DNA from: Ligustrum vulgare
Taxonomy: Eukaryota > Streptophyta > Magnoliopsida > Lamiales > Oleaceae
Reading direction: 5' to 3'
NCBI GenBank assembly: GCA_963555705.1
Contig: OY743170.1
Location: 15,793,596-15,857,595, forward strand
DNA length: 64,000 nt
Below are positions 34,831 through 45,665 of the stretch, piece after piece (the first letter of the stretch is position 1; each line of letters opens with the position of its first letter). Under the pieces are notes generated by a model. It saw nothing but the letters and a program-made list of their open reading frames with translations, had not been told where the DNA came from and did not search any database. The position numbers and the translations under genes are program-made.

Positions 34831-35809
34831 ATAAAATATTGATAAATAGTTTGTATAGGATACTGGATTTCTAAATATGCTTTTACGTTGTATGATACGA
34901 CAAAATAATTTTCACTTTATACTTTTGTATTTTATTTTTGGAAAATATTTTATAAACAAAATAAATTACTCGATATATAATTTAGCACGCTTATAAAAAG
35001 CTCTTACAAATGTATTAAGAATTAAAAATCTTATGCTTGTAATTATGTCACGCATTCTTTAATTACAGTTACAACTTTACACCAAATCAAAATGAAACAA
35101 TAAAAAAGAAAGAAAAAAAAAATAGAAACCAAACACCTGCAATCAATGTAATATTATGGAGATGGATTAAGTCACTTGGGGAATATTGAGACATGATAAA
35201 AATAAAAGAAGAAAATGGAAATCAAATATTTGTCACACATCCACAATTTTCAATAGTAAAAATTTCAATGTCATCATTAAAGTAGTTCTATTATGAGTTT
35301 CCTTCCAGTTTTCTAGCACAATGTTGACGTGGAGGGCATGCAAAAAATCTAGGAAGCACATAATAACACAAATAAATTCTTTAGTTAAAACAAAAATCTC
35401 AATACTAATACTCTCAGGCACCAATTCTTTATCCTCTTTAGGGCTCTGTCAAAACCTTCAATAGCATTATTTCCATCATATTCACCTTCCAATTTGGAAA
35501 ATTCTATACTTAGAGAAAGAATTTTGTCATTAACCAAAACTATAAAAAAAAAGTTTCTTCAATGTATCGTCAAGACAATTGTAATCAAGTAAACAACTTA
35601 TCACCTAAAAAAGTTCACAATCTATTAGTTCTACAATTCTTTTCTGGTTTAAATTATTAAATTATGTGTTGTGGCAAAGTAAATTCTGATCGACTAATGT
35701 CTAAACCAAATTTCATCACTGTAGTTCTGCAAAAATTACTAAAATTATAAATAAAACCAGAAATAAAAACTTATGCATAACAAATAATAAAGTGGAGTGA
35801 AAATATCTT
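34831..35809. other. AT-rich non-coding stretch
   Basis: No domain-bearing frame, repeat array or element end is recognised. Confidence 0.6.
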
Positions 35810-35814
35810 TTAAG

Positions 35815-36392
35815 TGTTGGGATATTTGATCCAAATTAAGAATGGAATATCTTGCACAACTGATTTTCTTGTTAAAATGGTTAACTTGAAGACCAAGTTA
35901 AGGGTGAAAAGAAAAGGAAGATAATCTTTTAGCATGAATTTCTTTCCTTATTCTGATTATTCTACTTCAACAAGAAAATATCGTGGGGCACAAGTAATAC
36001 ACGTTTTTGAGTTATATTTACCTATAAATATGTGTATTGAGGAGCCAATTAATTGCACATTGACTAGAGAGTATTGTGAGAAAAATGTAGTTTAGCATCT
36101 TGATTTTTCTTGGGTTCTTTGTGGGTTGTACAAAGAAGTAGAAATTGGTAGATGTGGTAAAACTTGATTATTTTTCTTACAATACTGGGGGGTTTGTTGA
36201 GTGCAAATTCTATATAATTGTAACAATTTATTATATAGTGAAAAGATTTGGCGGTCCGTGCACGTAGGCAAGTTGCCGAACCACGTAAATTTCTGTGCTT
36301 GTATTTTATTTTCTGGTTTGGTCAATTATTTCCTGAACATTAAAAATTCATGTGGGTTAATTAGAGAGGGAATTTGTGTGTAATTCCCAACA
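35815..36392 (+). repeat. TR-GAG element 5' LTR
   Basis: 578 bp. Probable TATA box TATAAATA at 36023-36030, conserved in the 3' copy near 37794. Confidence 0.93.
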
Positions 36393-36393
36393 G

Positions 36394-36411
36394 TGGCGCC
36401 GTCGACGGGGA
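36394..36411 (+). promoter_or_regulatory. Primer binding site, TR-GAG element (tRNA-Asp-like)
   Basis: TGGCGCCGTCGACGGGGA begins one base after the LTR. It resembles the tRNA-Asp/Arg-type primer sites (TGGCGCCGT..GGGGA) better known from Ty3/gypsy Tat/Athila/Ogre elements, and is unlike the tRNA-Met sites of the other copias in this window. Confidence 0.75.
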
Positions 36412-36472
36412 AATCGACGTTTAATTAGCAGAGCATAAAGTGGTTCGAAGATTTTTTGGAGCAAAAGAAAAT

Positions 36473-37200
36473 ATGTTTGGAAAGTACAACGTGGAGAAAT
36501 TTGACTGGAAGATCAATTTTGGCTTGTGGTAAGTACAAGTCATGGATGTATTGATTCAGTTGGGATTGTAGAAAGCTTTGAAGGAAAACCAACCTTGAGT
36601 TCTAATAAAGAAACTGAATCTAGCACGAGAGATGAAGATTGTGAAGATTTGGATTTGAAGGCTGCTAGCATGTTACAACTTTGTTTGGCCAAAATGTTCT
36701 TGCAAATATTTATGGGATATTTGCTGTGAAGGAACTGTGAGAAAAACTGGAAGAGTTGTATCAAATGAAGAGCTTGTCAAATAACTTGTACCTGAAGGTG
36801 CAGTTTCATTCTTTGAGAATGAATGGAGGTATGAAAATCTTAGACCATCTTAGTGTTCTCAATGAGATTGTTTCTGCAATGGAATCTATTGGAGTTAAGA
36901 TTGATGATGAGGATAATGTTCATCTGGTCTCTTCTATCTACGTTTGAGTACATCATGCTGATTTTGATGTACGAGAAGGAAATGGTGGAATTTTTAGAAG
37001 TTAAGTTGATTAGGTTGAAGTGACAGTTCATCTGAAAAGCTTTGATTGTTACTGAAAAGTGGAAGAGAGGTAACTCCATGAAGAAGAAGGTAATGTGTTG
37101 GAACTGTGGTAAATCTAATTATGTGAGAAGAAATTGTCCAAAAGGTGGAGCAGAGTCGGCTAATTGCTCGGAGGTGGACAATGTGACTCTCCTGGTGGAG
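36473..37200 (+). pseudogene. Copia gag remnant with altered zinc knuckle
   Basis: It begins MFGKYNVEKFDWKINFGLW at 36473 and then continues in several frames with gag-like pieces (LEELYQMKSLSNNLYLK near 36745; LDHLSVLNEIVSAMESIGVK near 36840). At 37096-37137 lies CWNCGKSNYVRRNC, a CCHC knuckle in which the zinc-binding His is replaced by Tyr. No pol follows. Stops and shifts make it non-coding today. Confidence 0.82.
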
Positions 37201-37584
37201 GGTGGTGATGATGTACTTTAGTAAGATGGGACTTCCTTATGGCATGAAGTCAGTTGCCATGATAGAGGATGTGTTCTTGCTAGTAGGTACATATGTTTGC
37301 ACACGGGCATTGGTTTGGCGTTAATGCAAGGTGTGTGATGAATTTGATGTCGATGGCTGATGAGCTCCCAGGGAAAGCCAAACACGAGAGTTGCACCATA
37401 ATTTTTCAGCAAGGATTATTTTAACATGAGCCGATGAAAAGCTCGAAGTTCGTTGATAATTCTGAGTACTGGTTATACTCATATGATGGAGTATGCGATC
37501 GTCAAAGTGTTAAATGCTTGCCTGTTTACCCAATGATTGAATTTGAATTTTTTAGCTTTGATGAATTTGTGTCAAGGTGGAGAT

Positions 37585-38164
37585 TGTTGGGATATTTGAC
37601 CTAAATTAAGAATATGAATATCTTGGACAACTGATTTTCTTGTTAAAGTGGTTAATTTGGAAACCAAGTTAAGGGTGAAAAGAAAAGGAAGATAATCTTT
37701 TGACATGAATTTCTTTCTTTATTCTGATTATTCTACTTCAACAAGGAAATATCTTGGGGCACAAGTAATACACGTTTTTGAGTTATGTTTACCTATAAAT
37801 ATGTGTATTGAGGAGCCAATTAATTGCACATTGACTAGAGAGTATTGTGAAGAAAAATATAGTTGAGCATCTTGGTTTTTCTTGGGTTATTTGTAGGTTG
37901 TACAAAGAAGTAGAAATTGGTAGATATGGTAAAATTTGGTTATTTTTCTTACAATACTGGGGGGTTTGATGAGTGTAAATTCTATATCATTGTAACAATT
38001 TATTATATAGTGAAAAGCTTTGGCGGTCCGTGGACATAGGCAAGTTGTCGAACCACGTAAATTTCTGTATTCGTATTTTATTTTCCGGTTTGCTCAATTA
38101 TTTCTTGAACATCAAAAATTCATGTGGGTTAAATAGAGAGGGAATTTGTGTGTAATTCCCAACA
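37585..38164 (+). repeat. TR-GAG element 3' LTR
   Basis: 580 bp, preceded by AAGGTGGAGAT, a copia-like polypurine tract. Confidence 0.93.
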
Positions 38165-38334
38165 TTAAGAGCAGAAAACAAAATTCGTATTTAGTGAGAA
38201 GTTAAAATAATGACATCCCAACTAAACGAAATTAAAAAGAAAAATAGAAAGAAATGAAATGAATACAATTCATAAAGATTATTAAAAAAATAAATATATA
38301 ATTAGAAGAAAGAAAATAACTTGAAAATATTGCC

Positions 38335-38620
38335 AAAGAATATTGTATTATAATTCATGAAAAATAGTCTAAATTAATATTCAAAAAATATATTATATGA
38401 TAATGCTAGAAAACACAAAAGTATAAATCTTTTAGAAAAAAATATTGTATTAATTTTTGAAATGAAACAATCTAATCAATTCTTCATATGAATATTATAT
38501 TATAATTCTTGAAAATGAAACAAGCTAAATCAAAATTCAAGAACAATATTGTATTATAATTCTAGAAAATGAAATAATTTATATCAATATTTTAGAAGAA
38601 TATTGTAGCATTATTTAAAA
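38335..38620. repeat. Degenerate ~54-bp direct repeats
   Basis: The phrase 'gaatattgtattataattc' followed by 'gaaaatgaaaca' recurs near 38338, 38490, 38545 and, shortened, 38597, with an intermediate form near 38440. The rest of 38170-39300 is AT-rich with no domain. Confidence 0.7.
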
Positions 38621-39305
38621 ACAGACACTATTTGAATTATTTTATTGCTATAGAAGAAGTACAAATTGACACAATATTTGAAAATAACATTGTGTTATTG
38701 CTTTAAAAAAAGTATAATATGTCAGTATTTATATTCTAAACGAATTTCATATCGATATTCTTGGTGAAACATGAATCTAGAGACATTGTATTATTGATAC
38801 AAACCACGTGCAATTGTAATTACGAAACCCACATAAGATTGACACAAACCTAAGAAAGTCAATAAATTATAATTTAGAGATTGATTCAAAATAATTTAAT
38901 CAAGCAACCAACACACTCAAAAGATATGCCAACATCTTCATCGCAATGATTATAAATCTCACCCGAGTGTTTTGAACACAACAAGAATTAAATCTCGCAA
39001 GTTTGGAATTAGTTCAATGAAGAACAATGTTTGAAAGCAAATACACCTTTTGAATTATAATAATCTCAAAGTTGTATGTAATAAAGTATAATGAAGAAGC
39101 CTTTAATTGAAAAACAATAAAAAAAATCCTAATCGTATTAGAAAATAAATAGGATAAAGCCTTTTATAACAATAGGGGTTGAACTAGAATTGTTTATGTA
39201 TAAATGGAATTAAATCTAATTAAAGCGGAATTAAAACTTAAATCAAGAAAATCGGGGTTGGTAAAAGACATACAATCTCTTGCTTTTACAAACGACAATT
39301 GCGTG

Positions 39306-39794
39306 TCACAAGTTGTTTTCTTCCGCCTTTAATTTTCGCAATTGCATGATCGGAAATACTTCTGGGCTCACGATCACGTGGCTCTTGTCGAAGTGTCCTT
39401 CTTCGGATGCTTGAATGACATTAATCCAATTGATTTCTTGGCTCGAGCCCAAAATGAAACTTGCTTCTTTACTCGTTAAGAATGTGGTTTTGTCCATTGT
39501 TTCTTGCACAAGGTTGTCCATCGTCTCTTTGACCTTCTTTGCTTAAAATCGAGTCATCAGCTCTTCTTCCACTATCAAAGGATCCTTGCTTGGATTTGTG
39601 TTCGAATTCTGGATCAAATTATTCCCTCTCTCTTCGAAAGGATTCGACCTAGAATCTGTTCCTGCATCAAACAGAGAGAGATTAGAAATATTAAATGTAG
39701 CTGGAAGTTTATACTCATTAAGAAGATCTAGTTTGTAGAAAATATCATTAATCCTTTCAAGAACTTGAGATGAGTCATCTTCTCCTGGTTGCAA
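39306..39794 (-). pseudogene. Ty3/gypsy pol C-terminal fragment
   Basis: Minus-strand translation from 39794 gives SSQVLERINDIFYKLDLLNE, then LPATFNISNLSLFDAG and SNPFEERGNN, the end of a plant gypsy integrase/pol polyprotein. Past a stop at about 39543 it continues in frame with DNLVQETMDKTTFLTSKEAS. It begins abruptly at the inner edge of a SIRE-like LTR remnant (39797), so the junction is a rearrangement or truncation point. Confidence 0.8.
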
Positions 39795-39796
39795 CT

Positions 39797-40599
39797 TTGA
39801 GATAGTTTAGGATTGTAAGAAGTTTAAAAACCGCGAAGCAGCATATGTCCAGATTCTATGACCTTCAGTAATTTTGTCATATATTTCTCTCTCGATATCC
39901 GATGGAGTCAATTAAAGTGCATTGAAAAGACAACTCAGATAGATATAATTCTTATAGAATTAATATTTTTCCAATTCAAATGTTTGTTATGCAAAATTCG
40001 AGTCTAAAACTCTGAATAAAAATATGGATCGTTATCGTTGCGGGTTTTGGATAGCGTTGGAAATGGGCGGATAGGGCCTCGATCAGCCCCGCCCCTCCCC
40101 GACAAAAAATTCGGCGATCCGGATCCGCCCCGCGATCCGTCATTTTTCGGGTCGGGTCGGGGCAGATCAGCTCCCCGATCCGCGGACTGATCTGAAATAT
40201 TTTTTTTTTAATTTTTTTATATATAATTTAAAGTAAATCTTTTTTAAAAATAAAAAAAATTAATTTTTTTAATTATTTTTATATAATTTTAATTAAACGG
40301 GGGGATCTGTCCCGATCACCCTGACCCGCCGATCCGCCCCACTGATCCGCGAATCGGCATTTTTTTGGATAGGATCGGATCGGGTCTACGGATCGGTAGA
40401 GCGGATTGGATTTTTTTGCCATCACTAGTTTTGGATTGATCTTTAATTTCTAATTGCATCACAAGTCTTCTTGTCCACTTCGTTGTTTTTCTTGAACTGA
40501 AATACTCAACTAGCTCAGTTACTATACTTTGACTCTGATTAGGGATTTATGAACGAGTCCTTTTGTTCACAGGATTTCCAAATATATCAAAAACCTAAC
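39797..40599 (-). repeat. SIRE/Maximus-like copia LTR remnant, minus orientation
   Basis: Read on the minus strand the LTR starts TGTTAGGTTTTTGATATATT at 40599, preceded by the purine tract AAATGGAGAT. It runs to about 39797, where it is cut by gypsy sequence. A hAT MITE (40052-40427) interrupts it. The same sequence occurs in opposite orientation at 43363-43800. Confidence 0.8.
40052..40427. mobile_element. hAT-type MITE, 376 bp, GC-rich
   Basis: It begins TAGCGTTGGAAATGGGCGG and ends (reverse complement) TAGTGATGGCAAAAAAATCC. The perfect 8-bp duplication GTTTTGGA is at 40044-40051 and 40428-40435. The empty site is documented in the inverted LTR copy, where the flanks are joined with a single 'gggttttga'-like stretch near 43540-43560. 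Internally it is rich in GGATCCG and CCCCGATC repeats. It has no coding capacity. Confidence 0.93.
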
Positions 40600-41964
40600 A
40601 ATCTCCATTTGGTATTCCGTGACAAAACACTATAATAAAGTCAAAATAGTAAAATAAACAGTGTAAACTACCCAAGTTTTTCTGTCACCTGCATTCCTTG
40701 TTATACACACTTCCTTAAATCAATACAAGAATGTAATAATTGAAGTACATAATCATAAATAAGGCATGCTAATTCGAGACGTGATATTAATGTTGGTCAA
40801 AACACCAACCAAAACATTAACATCACAAAATATCAAAACTCAAATAGCTATGCATTATGGATTGTAATGCAAATGAGAACACAAATCCTCCCTCTGACTG
40901 TAAACTCAGATTTTTATGCACCATCAAAATGTATCCGTCTCTCCCCAACAACCCCAAAGACATAAAATCAAAATTTCCATATAACTTCTCCCTCTTTTTT
41001 GTCACAAATGAGAAAGGGTGCAAATTCAAATTTAATTTTAGCAATAATATAGAACAATTTAAAATTTTAGTTGATAGCATGTACAAGTATAATCAATGAT
41101 AGTAAACCTTTCCCACATACTCACTTTACGTTAAAAATGAGTAATATAAGTGACTCGTGTATGTAACGTGTCACTAATCCTTTGTAAGCAGGACTCCAAA
41201 CATTAATTTTGTGTGAATGAACATGCTAAACATCACTGCCAATAGTTTTATTCTCCTACTAATGAAAATCAAACCATTGAGCAAAGTTAGGAACTTTTAA
41301 ATAAAGCTTATTTTTGCAAGTATACAATCATTTTTCTCCCTCTTACTTAAAACATATAATTTTTAGATATTTCCAAATTGATCCCTGTAGTGAGCTTTAG
41401 GCCAGTTAACCCAAGTCAGTTGACAATAGGCACCAGGTATTGAAATATCCCGAGGACTTAATTGCTCTAGTCAAATAGGCTATGAAGAAGAACATATGAT
41501 ATTGAGCAATATGATGAGGGAATAAACATAAGCTTAGGTCTGACAAACTGTCCAACTCATGTTCAAAGTCGTCTTATTAACAAGTGACTGACATCCCAAA
41601 TCTCACACATGAGGTAAAGTCCTACTTACAAGGTCATAGTGTGTGCTGTGTAGATGGTAAGTACTCCACAGTAACCAAAGCAAGTAATGGAAAATATGCT
41701 ATATTTCATCAATTTAATTTAAACATGATCAAAACATACAAGTTTAAGAATGTTATACATCATGCTATATAAATAATTCATTTCATGTAAACAAAGTTTT
41801 GTTGTTTTTCATTTTTCAATTTTTTTTTTTTTTGGTGATTTTTATATAAAATATGCATGTGCTAAAGCAAGTAGAATAAAGATGCACATGCAAGTAAACA
41901 AATAAAAACAAATAAATAAGTGAGATGCATGCACCAACCAATTATTCAAGAGATAAAGCAAAGG

Positions 41965-42539
41965 CAGGGACAGAGCTATATTAGGACCAGTGGGGGGTCC
42001 ACGCCCCCACTGGAATTTTGGAATTTTTCCTTTTTTTTTTTTAAGTGAAGGAGAATGATGATTTGTATCTCCATTTTTCTTCTTCTCTCTCTATATTGTG
42101 TATATGTGTATGTATATGTTTATCTAAATGTATTAATCTCTTTTGTTTGCATTTAGTGAGATGATTTCTCCTTGTCTCCAATTGGTCCTTTTATTCAAAG
42201 AAGCCAACTTTTTTTTTCCTTCCCTTAACTGGATGGTTGCCTACTTCAATGTGTTGGACCCACAAACATTCTAAAGAATCAATTAACACAAAAACAAACG
42301 TTTGATTTTCACCTATTAACGTTTTCAGATGCTCACGTGCTCTAAAAGTGAACATCTACAAGTATATATTGCTTCATATCACTAAAATAAGTTAAGAACC
42401 GTTTGTACAAAATGTACGAATCGTCGTTTCAATCATTTTTGTTCAAAAAAAATCGAGGGCGGACCCCGAGAAAGACCTCCCCCTCCCACAATTTGAAAAT
42501 TTTGGTCCCCACTGACTTCAAATCCTAGCTCCATACCTG
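41965..42539. mobile_element. hAT-like non-autonomous element, ~575 bp
   Basis: The ends are CAGGGACAGAGCTATATTAG and, inverted, CAGGTATGGAGCTAGGATTT, each followed by CAGTGGGG. This is close to the plant 'CAGGGGCGGAGC' hAT family. Flanks read AAAG on both sides, but a clean 8-bp duplication is not visible. No coding region. Confidence 0.75.
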
Positions 42540-42779
42540 CAAAGCTATTCACTAAGATTACCTAATCAGTTAGGTAAACAATTTTTCTTATCTTTAAGAG
42601 CATTGTGACCTATTTCAAAAAATTTTAGATCACTCGTTTTCACTCGAACCTGCCTAGTGGAAGAACAATTTCCAAACATCTATGTCATCAACTTGGTCAA
42701 ATAATTTACTTGTTTGGTAAGAATTTGACCAACAAAATCCTGATTATTTTCCTATTGTAGCCAATGTTTCCATTTATAT

Positions 42780-43340
42780 TCAGGAAATGACGACATCTAG
42801 GGTGTATGTGCCCCAACTCACCATACTAAAAAGATAAACCTAGGGCCAATATTGTGTTAATGTTGGCATCTATTTCTAAACTAATGGGTCCTATGCTGTA
42901 TGGTAGGCCTATGTTTTATAAATTCCCCAATCTTAGGTTCTGGGTTAGGCACATGTTTAGGCTAGTCAGTAGCAAGGACAAAAATAGTCTTAGGAGAACT
43001 AACAGTATTATGTTTAAAACCTAGACCACCCTTATTATAAGCGGACTTGCTTATTCCTAGAATATTATCTAGCTTGTTAGAATTAATAGAAAAGGTAAGA
43101 AATTGAGCTTTTTAATACTCTAGATCGCTCAACAGGTTATTAACTTGGGTGTCTAAAATCTTGTTTTGGATTTCTAACATCTCGTTCTAAGTAGTCAGCT
43201 CACTAACTTTCCTAGATGTCTTCTCGAGCTCACTTTTAAGATCTCTAACCTGGGTATCTAAAGATTCAGTCATAGATTCTAATTTACTTAGGGATGAGAT
43301 AGATTCCCGATGATCAGCAACATGTTTTTTCTCTTAGAAG
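42780..43340 (-). pseudogene. SIRE-like gag C-terminal remnant
   Basis: Minus-strand translation shows a charged coiled-coil-like stretch (SKLESMTESLDTQVRDLKSE, then LEKTSRKVSELT), then LDNILGISKSAYNKGGLGFK, the motif between coiled coil and zinc knuckle in SIRE/Maximus gag proteins. Stops are present at several positions. Confidence 0.75.
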
Positions 43341-43362
43341 CTTAAGTTCCTTGACCTTACCA

Positions 43363-43800
43363 CTTGTTAGGTTTTTGATGTAATTAGCAATCCCTTGAAC
43401 AAAATGACTTGTTTATAAAGTCTCAATTAGAGTCAAAATATAGTAGTTGTGTTAGTTGAATATTTGGGTTCAAAGAGAACAAAGAAGTATCCAAGAAGAC
43501 TTGTGATGCAATTAGAAGTTAAAGATGAATTCAAAACCCGCAAAGATAAAGATCCAGATTTTCAATCAAAGGTTGAGACTCGATTTTAGCATAGAAAACA
43601 TTCGAATCAGAAAAATACTATTTCAAAAAGATTTGTATCTCTTTAAGTTATATTTCCCATGCATTTTGAGTTGACTCCATCAGACATCGGAAGAGAAAGT
43701 TATGAAAAGACACTGAATATCATAGAATCTGTATGGATGTTGTTTTGCGAATTTTAAACTTCCTACAATCCTAAACTATCTCAAACAATTCATATTATAT
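43363..43800 (+). repeat. Inverted second copy of the SIRE-like LTR
   Basis: It starts TGTTAGGTTTTTGATG and runs to about 43800 in the plus orientation. It aligns along its length with the reverse complement of 39797-40599 minus the MITE. Divergence is clearly higher than between the paired LTRs elsewhere in this window. Confidence 0.8.
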
Positions 43801-43859
43801 GAATTTGGGTATAAATATCATTCATCGAATTTTTCTGACAATGTTTTTAAATGAAACAA

Positions 43860-44400
43860 CATTTGTAGTGTATTCAAAGAATAATGCATTATTTTCCCTT
43901 AATTAAGATATTTTTTTCCACGTGATTTTTCCTAGTAAGGTTTTAACAAGGCAATGTTTATAATCAACAAGACCTTTACCCCTAAAATAATACAGTTATA
44001 TGTTACGATTGTGTACGTAAGTCCTAAGGAGAACAACAAGATTTATTTTTCGAATTATCATGTTATTACAGTCATCAAAGGTTTATAAATATTATAAAAA
44101 GACACAACGAAATGTACTTCACCAAAATTAAGATATTGAAGACATTGGCATAAAGGCATGAATGGCTTAATACAAGGATTTTATTTATTGAAACCAGGGG
44201 GAGCAGTTTTACTATTTCTCCTTCGCTTAAGTTTTGTTTCATTTTTTTTTTTTTACAAGATTTTAACAAGGCAGCATTGGATTACTCTAAACTATCTATT
44301 CTATTTTTCCTTTGTTTTATTTTTTGTCCCAGAATTTTTATTAAACAAAGTTTTAACTGGACGGATATTTCATAATGTGTCATTCAAGGGGTTGTTGTAA
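43860..44400 (+). other. Copia-like 3' non-coding remnant
   Basis: Two diverged phrases 'tagtaaggttttaacaaggca' (near 43933) and 'acaagattttaacaaggca' (near 44256), and 'tcattcaaggggttgttgta' near 44380, resemble the tail between pol and LTR of another plant copia family. No protein domain is readable. This is a low-confidence assignment. Confidence 0.4.
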
Positions 44401-44570
44401 ATAATATGTTTACTAGTGAATGATATTTGAGTAACTATATTGAAACCACTAATTTTATTAATTACACCACATTTTTCATATTTACTAAATTAGCCACAAT
44501 TAAATTGATTAAAATAACCATCCTATTATATTAATTTATCTTATTTGTCATTCTTATATATGTACACCAC

Positions 44571-44571
<1 letters not shown>

Positions 44572-44598
<27 letters not shown>
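44572..44598. repeat. Poly-A tract
   Basis: About 27 adenines. Confidence 0.95.
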
Positions 44599-44601
<3 letters not shown>

Positions 44602-44921
44602 AAATTAAGGGTGTGCTAATCCCAATTGTAAGTTTCATCACTTCTGTGCATCTCTTCCGACAGTTGCTCGTGCTCTTGGAATTTTGAGAAGATTCAGAAA
44701 GAAGAATAAATTGTGGCAAAATAAAAAATAGTCGAAGCAACTCCTTTCGTAAGCCATCATGTAAGGTATTGAAATCCCGTAAGCAACACATTGAACAGAA
44801 TCAATAAAAACTTTTAAGAATGCTGCAACATGAAACTTTTCCATCATCACGTTTGTGTGAAAACCATAAAACTAGAGCAATTTCATCCACTTAATAAGAA
44901 AAGCAATAAATGCTCTTTGCT

Positions 44922-44970
44922 AATAATAATAATAATAATAACAACAACAACAACAACAACAACAACAACT
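44922..44970. repeat. (TAA)n-(CAA)n compound microsatellite
   Basis: TAA units pass into CAA units immediately upstream of the proposed Helitron 5' end. Confidence 0.95.
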
Positions 44971-45143
44971 CTACATGATGTATTTGTTTCAAATCTTATT
45001 ATTATTATAAAGGAGCTTGGTAGCCCAACTTTTCCCTCCAAGTGATTCCCTCCATCTATAGTGTTTTCCCCCCAAACCCGAGAGTTCCCTCCTCAGTTTT
45101 GCTTTTGTTTTTTGATTGTTCAAAAAATCTGATCCTTTGCATT

Positions 45144-45384
45144 AAATGAAACACCTCTTTAAAATGACATGTCATCTTTATTCATTTTGTAGACAGAATT
45201 TTAACTACAGGTGTTCAAAGTTGAATTCTGCATTACAATTACAATAGCGGCCCTTTTGTGTAAATGAAACACCTCTTTGAAATGACATGTCATCTTTATT
45301 CATTTTGTAGACAGAATAGGTCTTTTAACTACAGGTCTTCAAAGTTGAATTCTGCATTACAATTACAATAGCAGCCCTTTTGCG
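45144..45384. repeat. Tandem duplication, ~118-bp unit
   Basis: Two copies (45144-45261 and 45262-45384) each begin AAATGAAACACCTCTTT. The second has a small insertion, 'aggtc'. Confidence 0.92.
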
Positions 45385-45665
45385 TAAATACAAAATACAA
45401 ACTGATTGATTGACAGAGCACAGCACTACACTACCTGTTCAGAGATTTTTTTTCCCCTTATCTCCACACATGAAACCCAGACTATTTAAGGCAGCAACCT
45501 TCATTTCTGGTTTTTTAAAGGCGTTTGAGGGGTTGTTGCCTTTTTTTACACGCATTTGAGAAGGAAAAAAAAACAAAGGTTTTTGATTAGTTCTAATAAT
45601 AAGTTTTATGTTCTTTCTGTTCACGATATTCATACAGTTTCTATATATCAAAAAATTGCAGCATT

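Larger units (their letters stand above)
35815..38164 (+). mobile_element. TR-GAG-type non-autonomous LTR element, 2350 bp
   Basis: The LTRs at 35815-36392 (578 bp) and 37585-38164 (580 bp) both begin TGTTGGGATATTTGA and end AATTCCCAACA. The perfect duplication TTAAG is at 35810-35814 and 38165-38169. The 1.2 kb interior holds only a decayed gag with a zinc knuckle; there is no protease, integrase, RT or RNase H. The primer site is not of the tRNA-Met type. Confidence 0.94.
40600..43362 (-). mobile_element. SIRE/Maximus-like copia interior, pol deleted
   Basis: On the minus strand the order is a gag C-terminal remnant (43340 to about 42780), then without any RT or integrase a 3' untranslated region with 'tgacaaaaaagagggag' (near 41000), a tract typical of SIRE/Maximus elements, and the purine tract at 40600-40609. 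A hAT-like insertion sits at 41965-42539. The pol genes are absent. Confidence 0.7.

Noticed and set aside
44075..44400. Hydrophobic frames on both strands suggesting small membrane proteins.
   Set aside because: T-rich low-complexity DNA gives Phe/Leu-rich translations on one strand and Lys/Asn-rich on the other. No start context and no relatives recognised.
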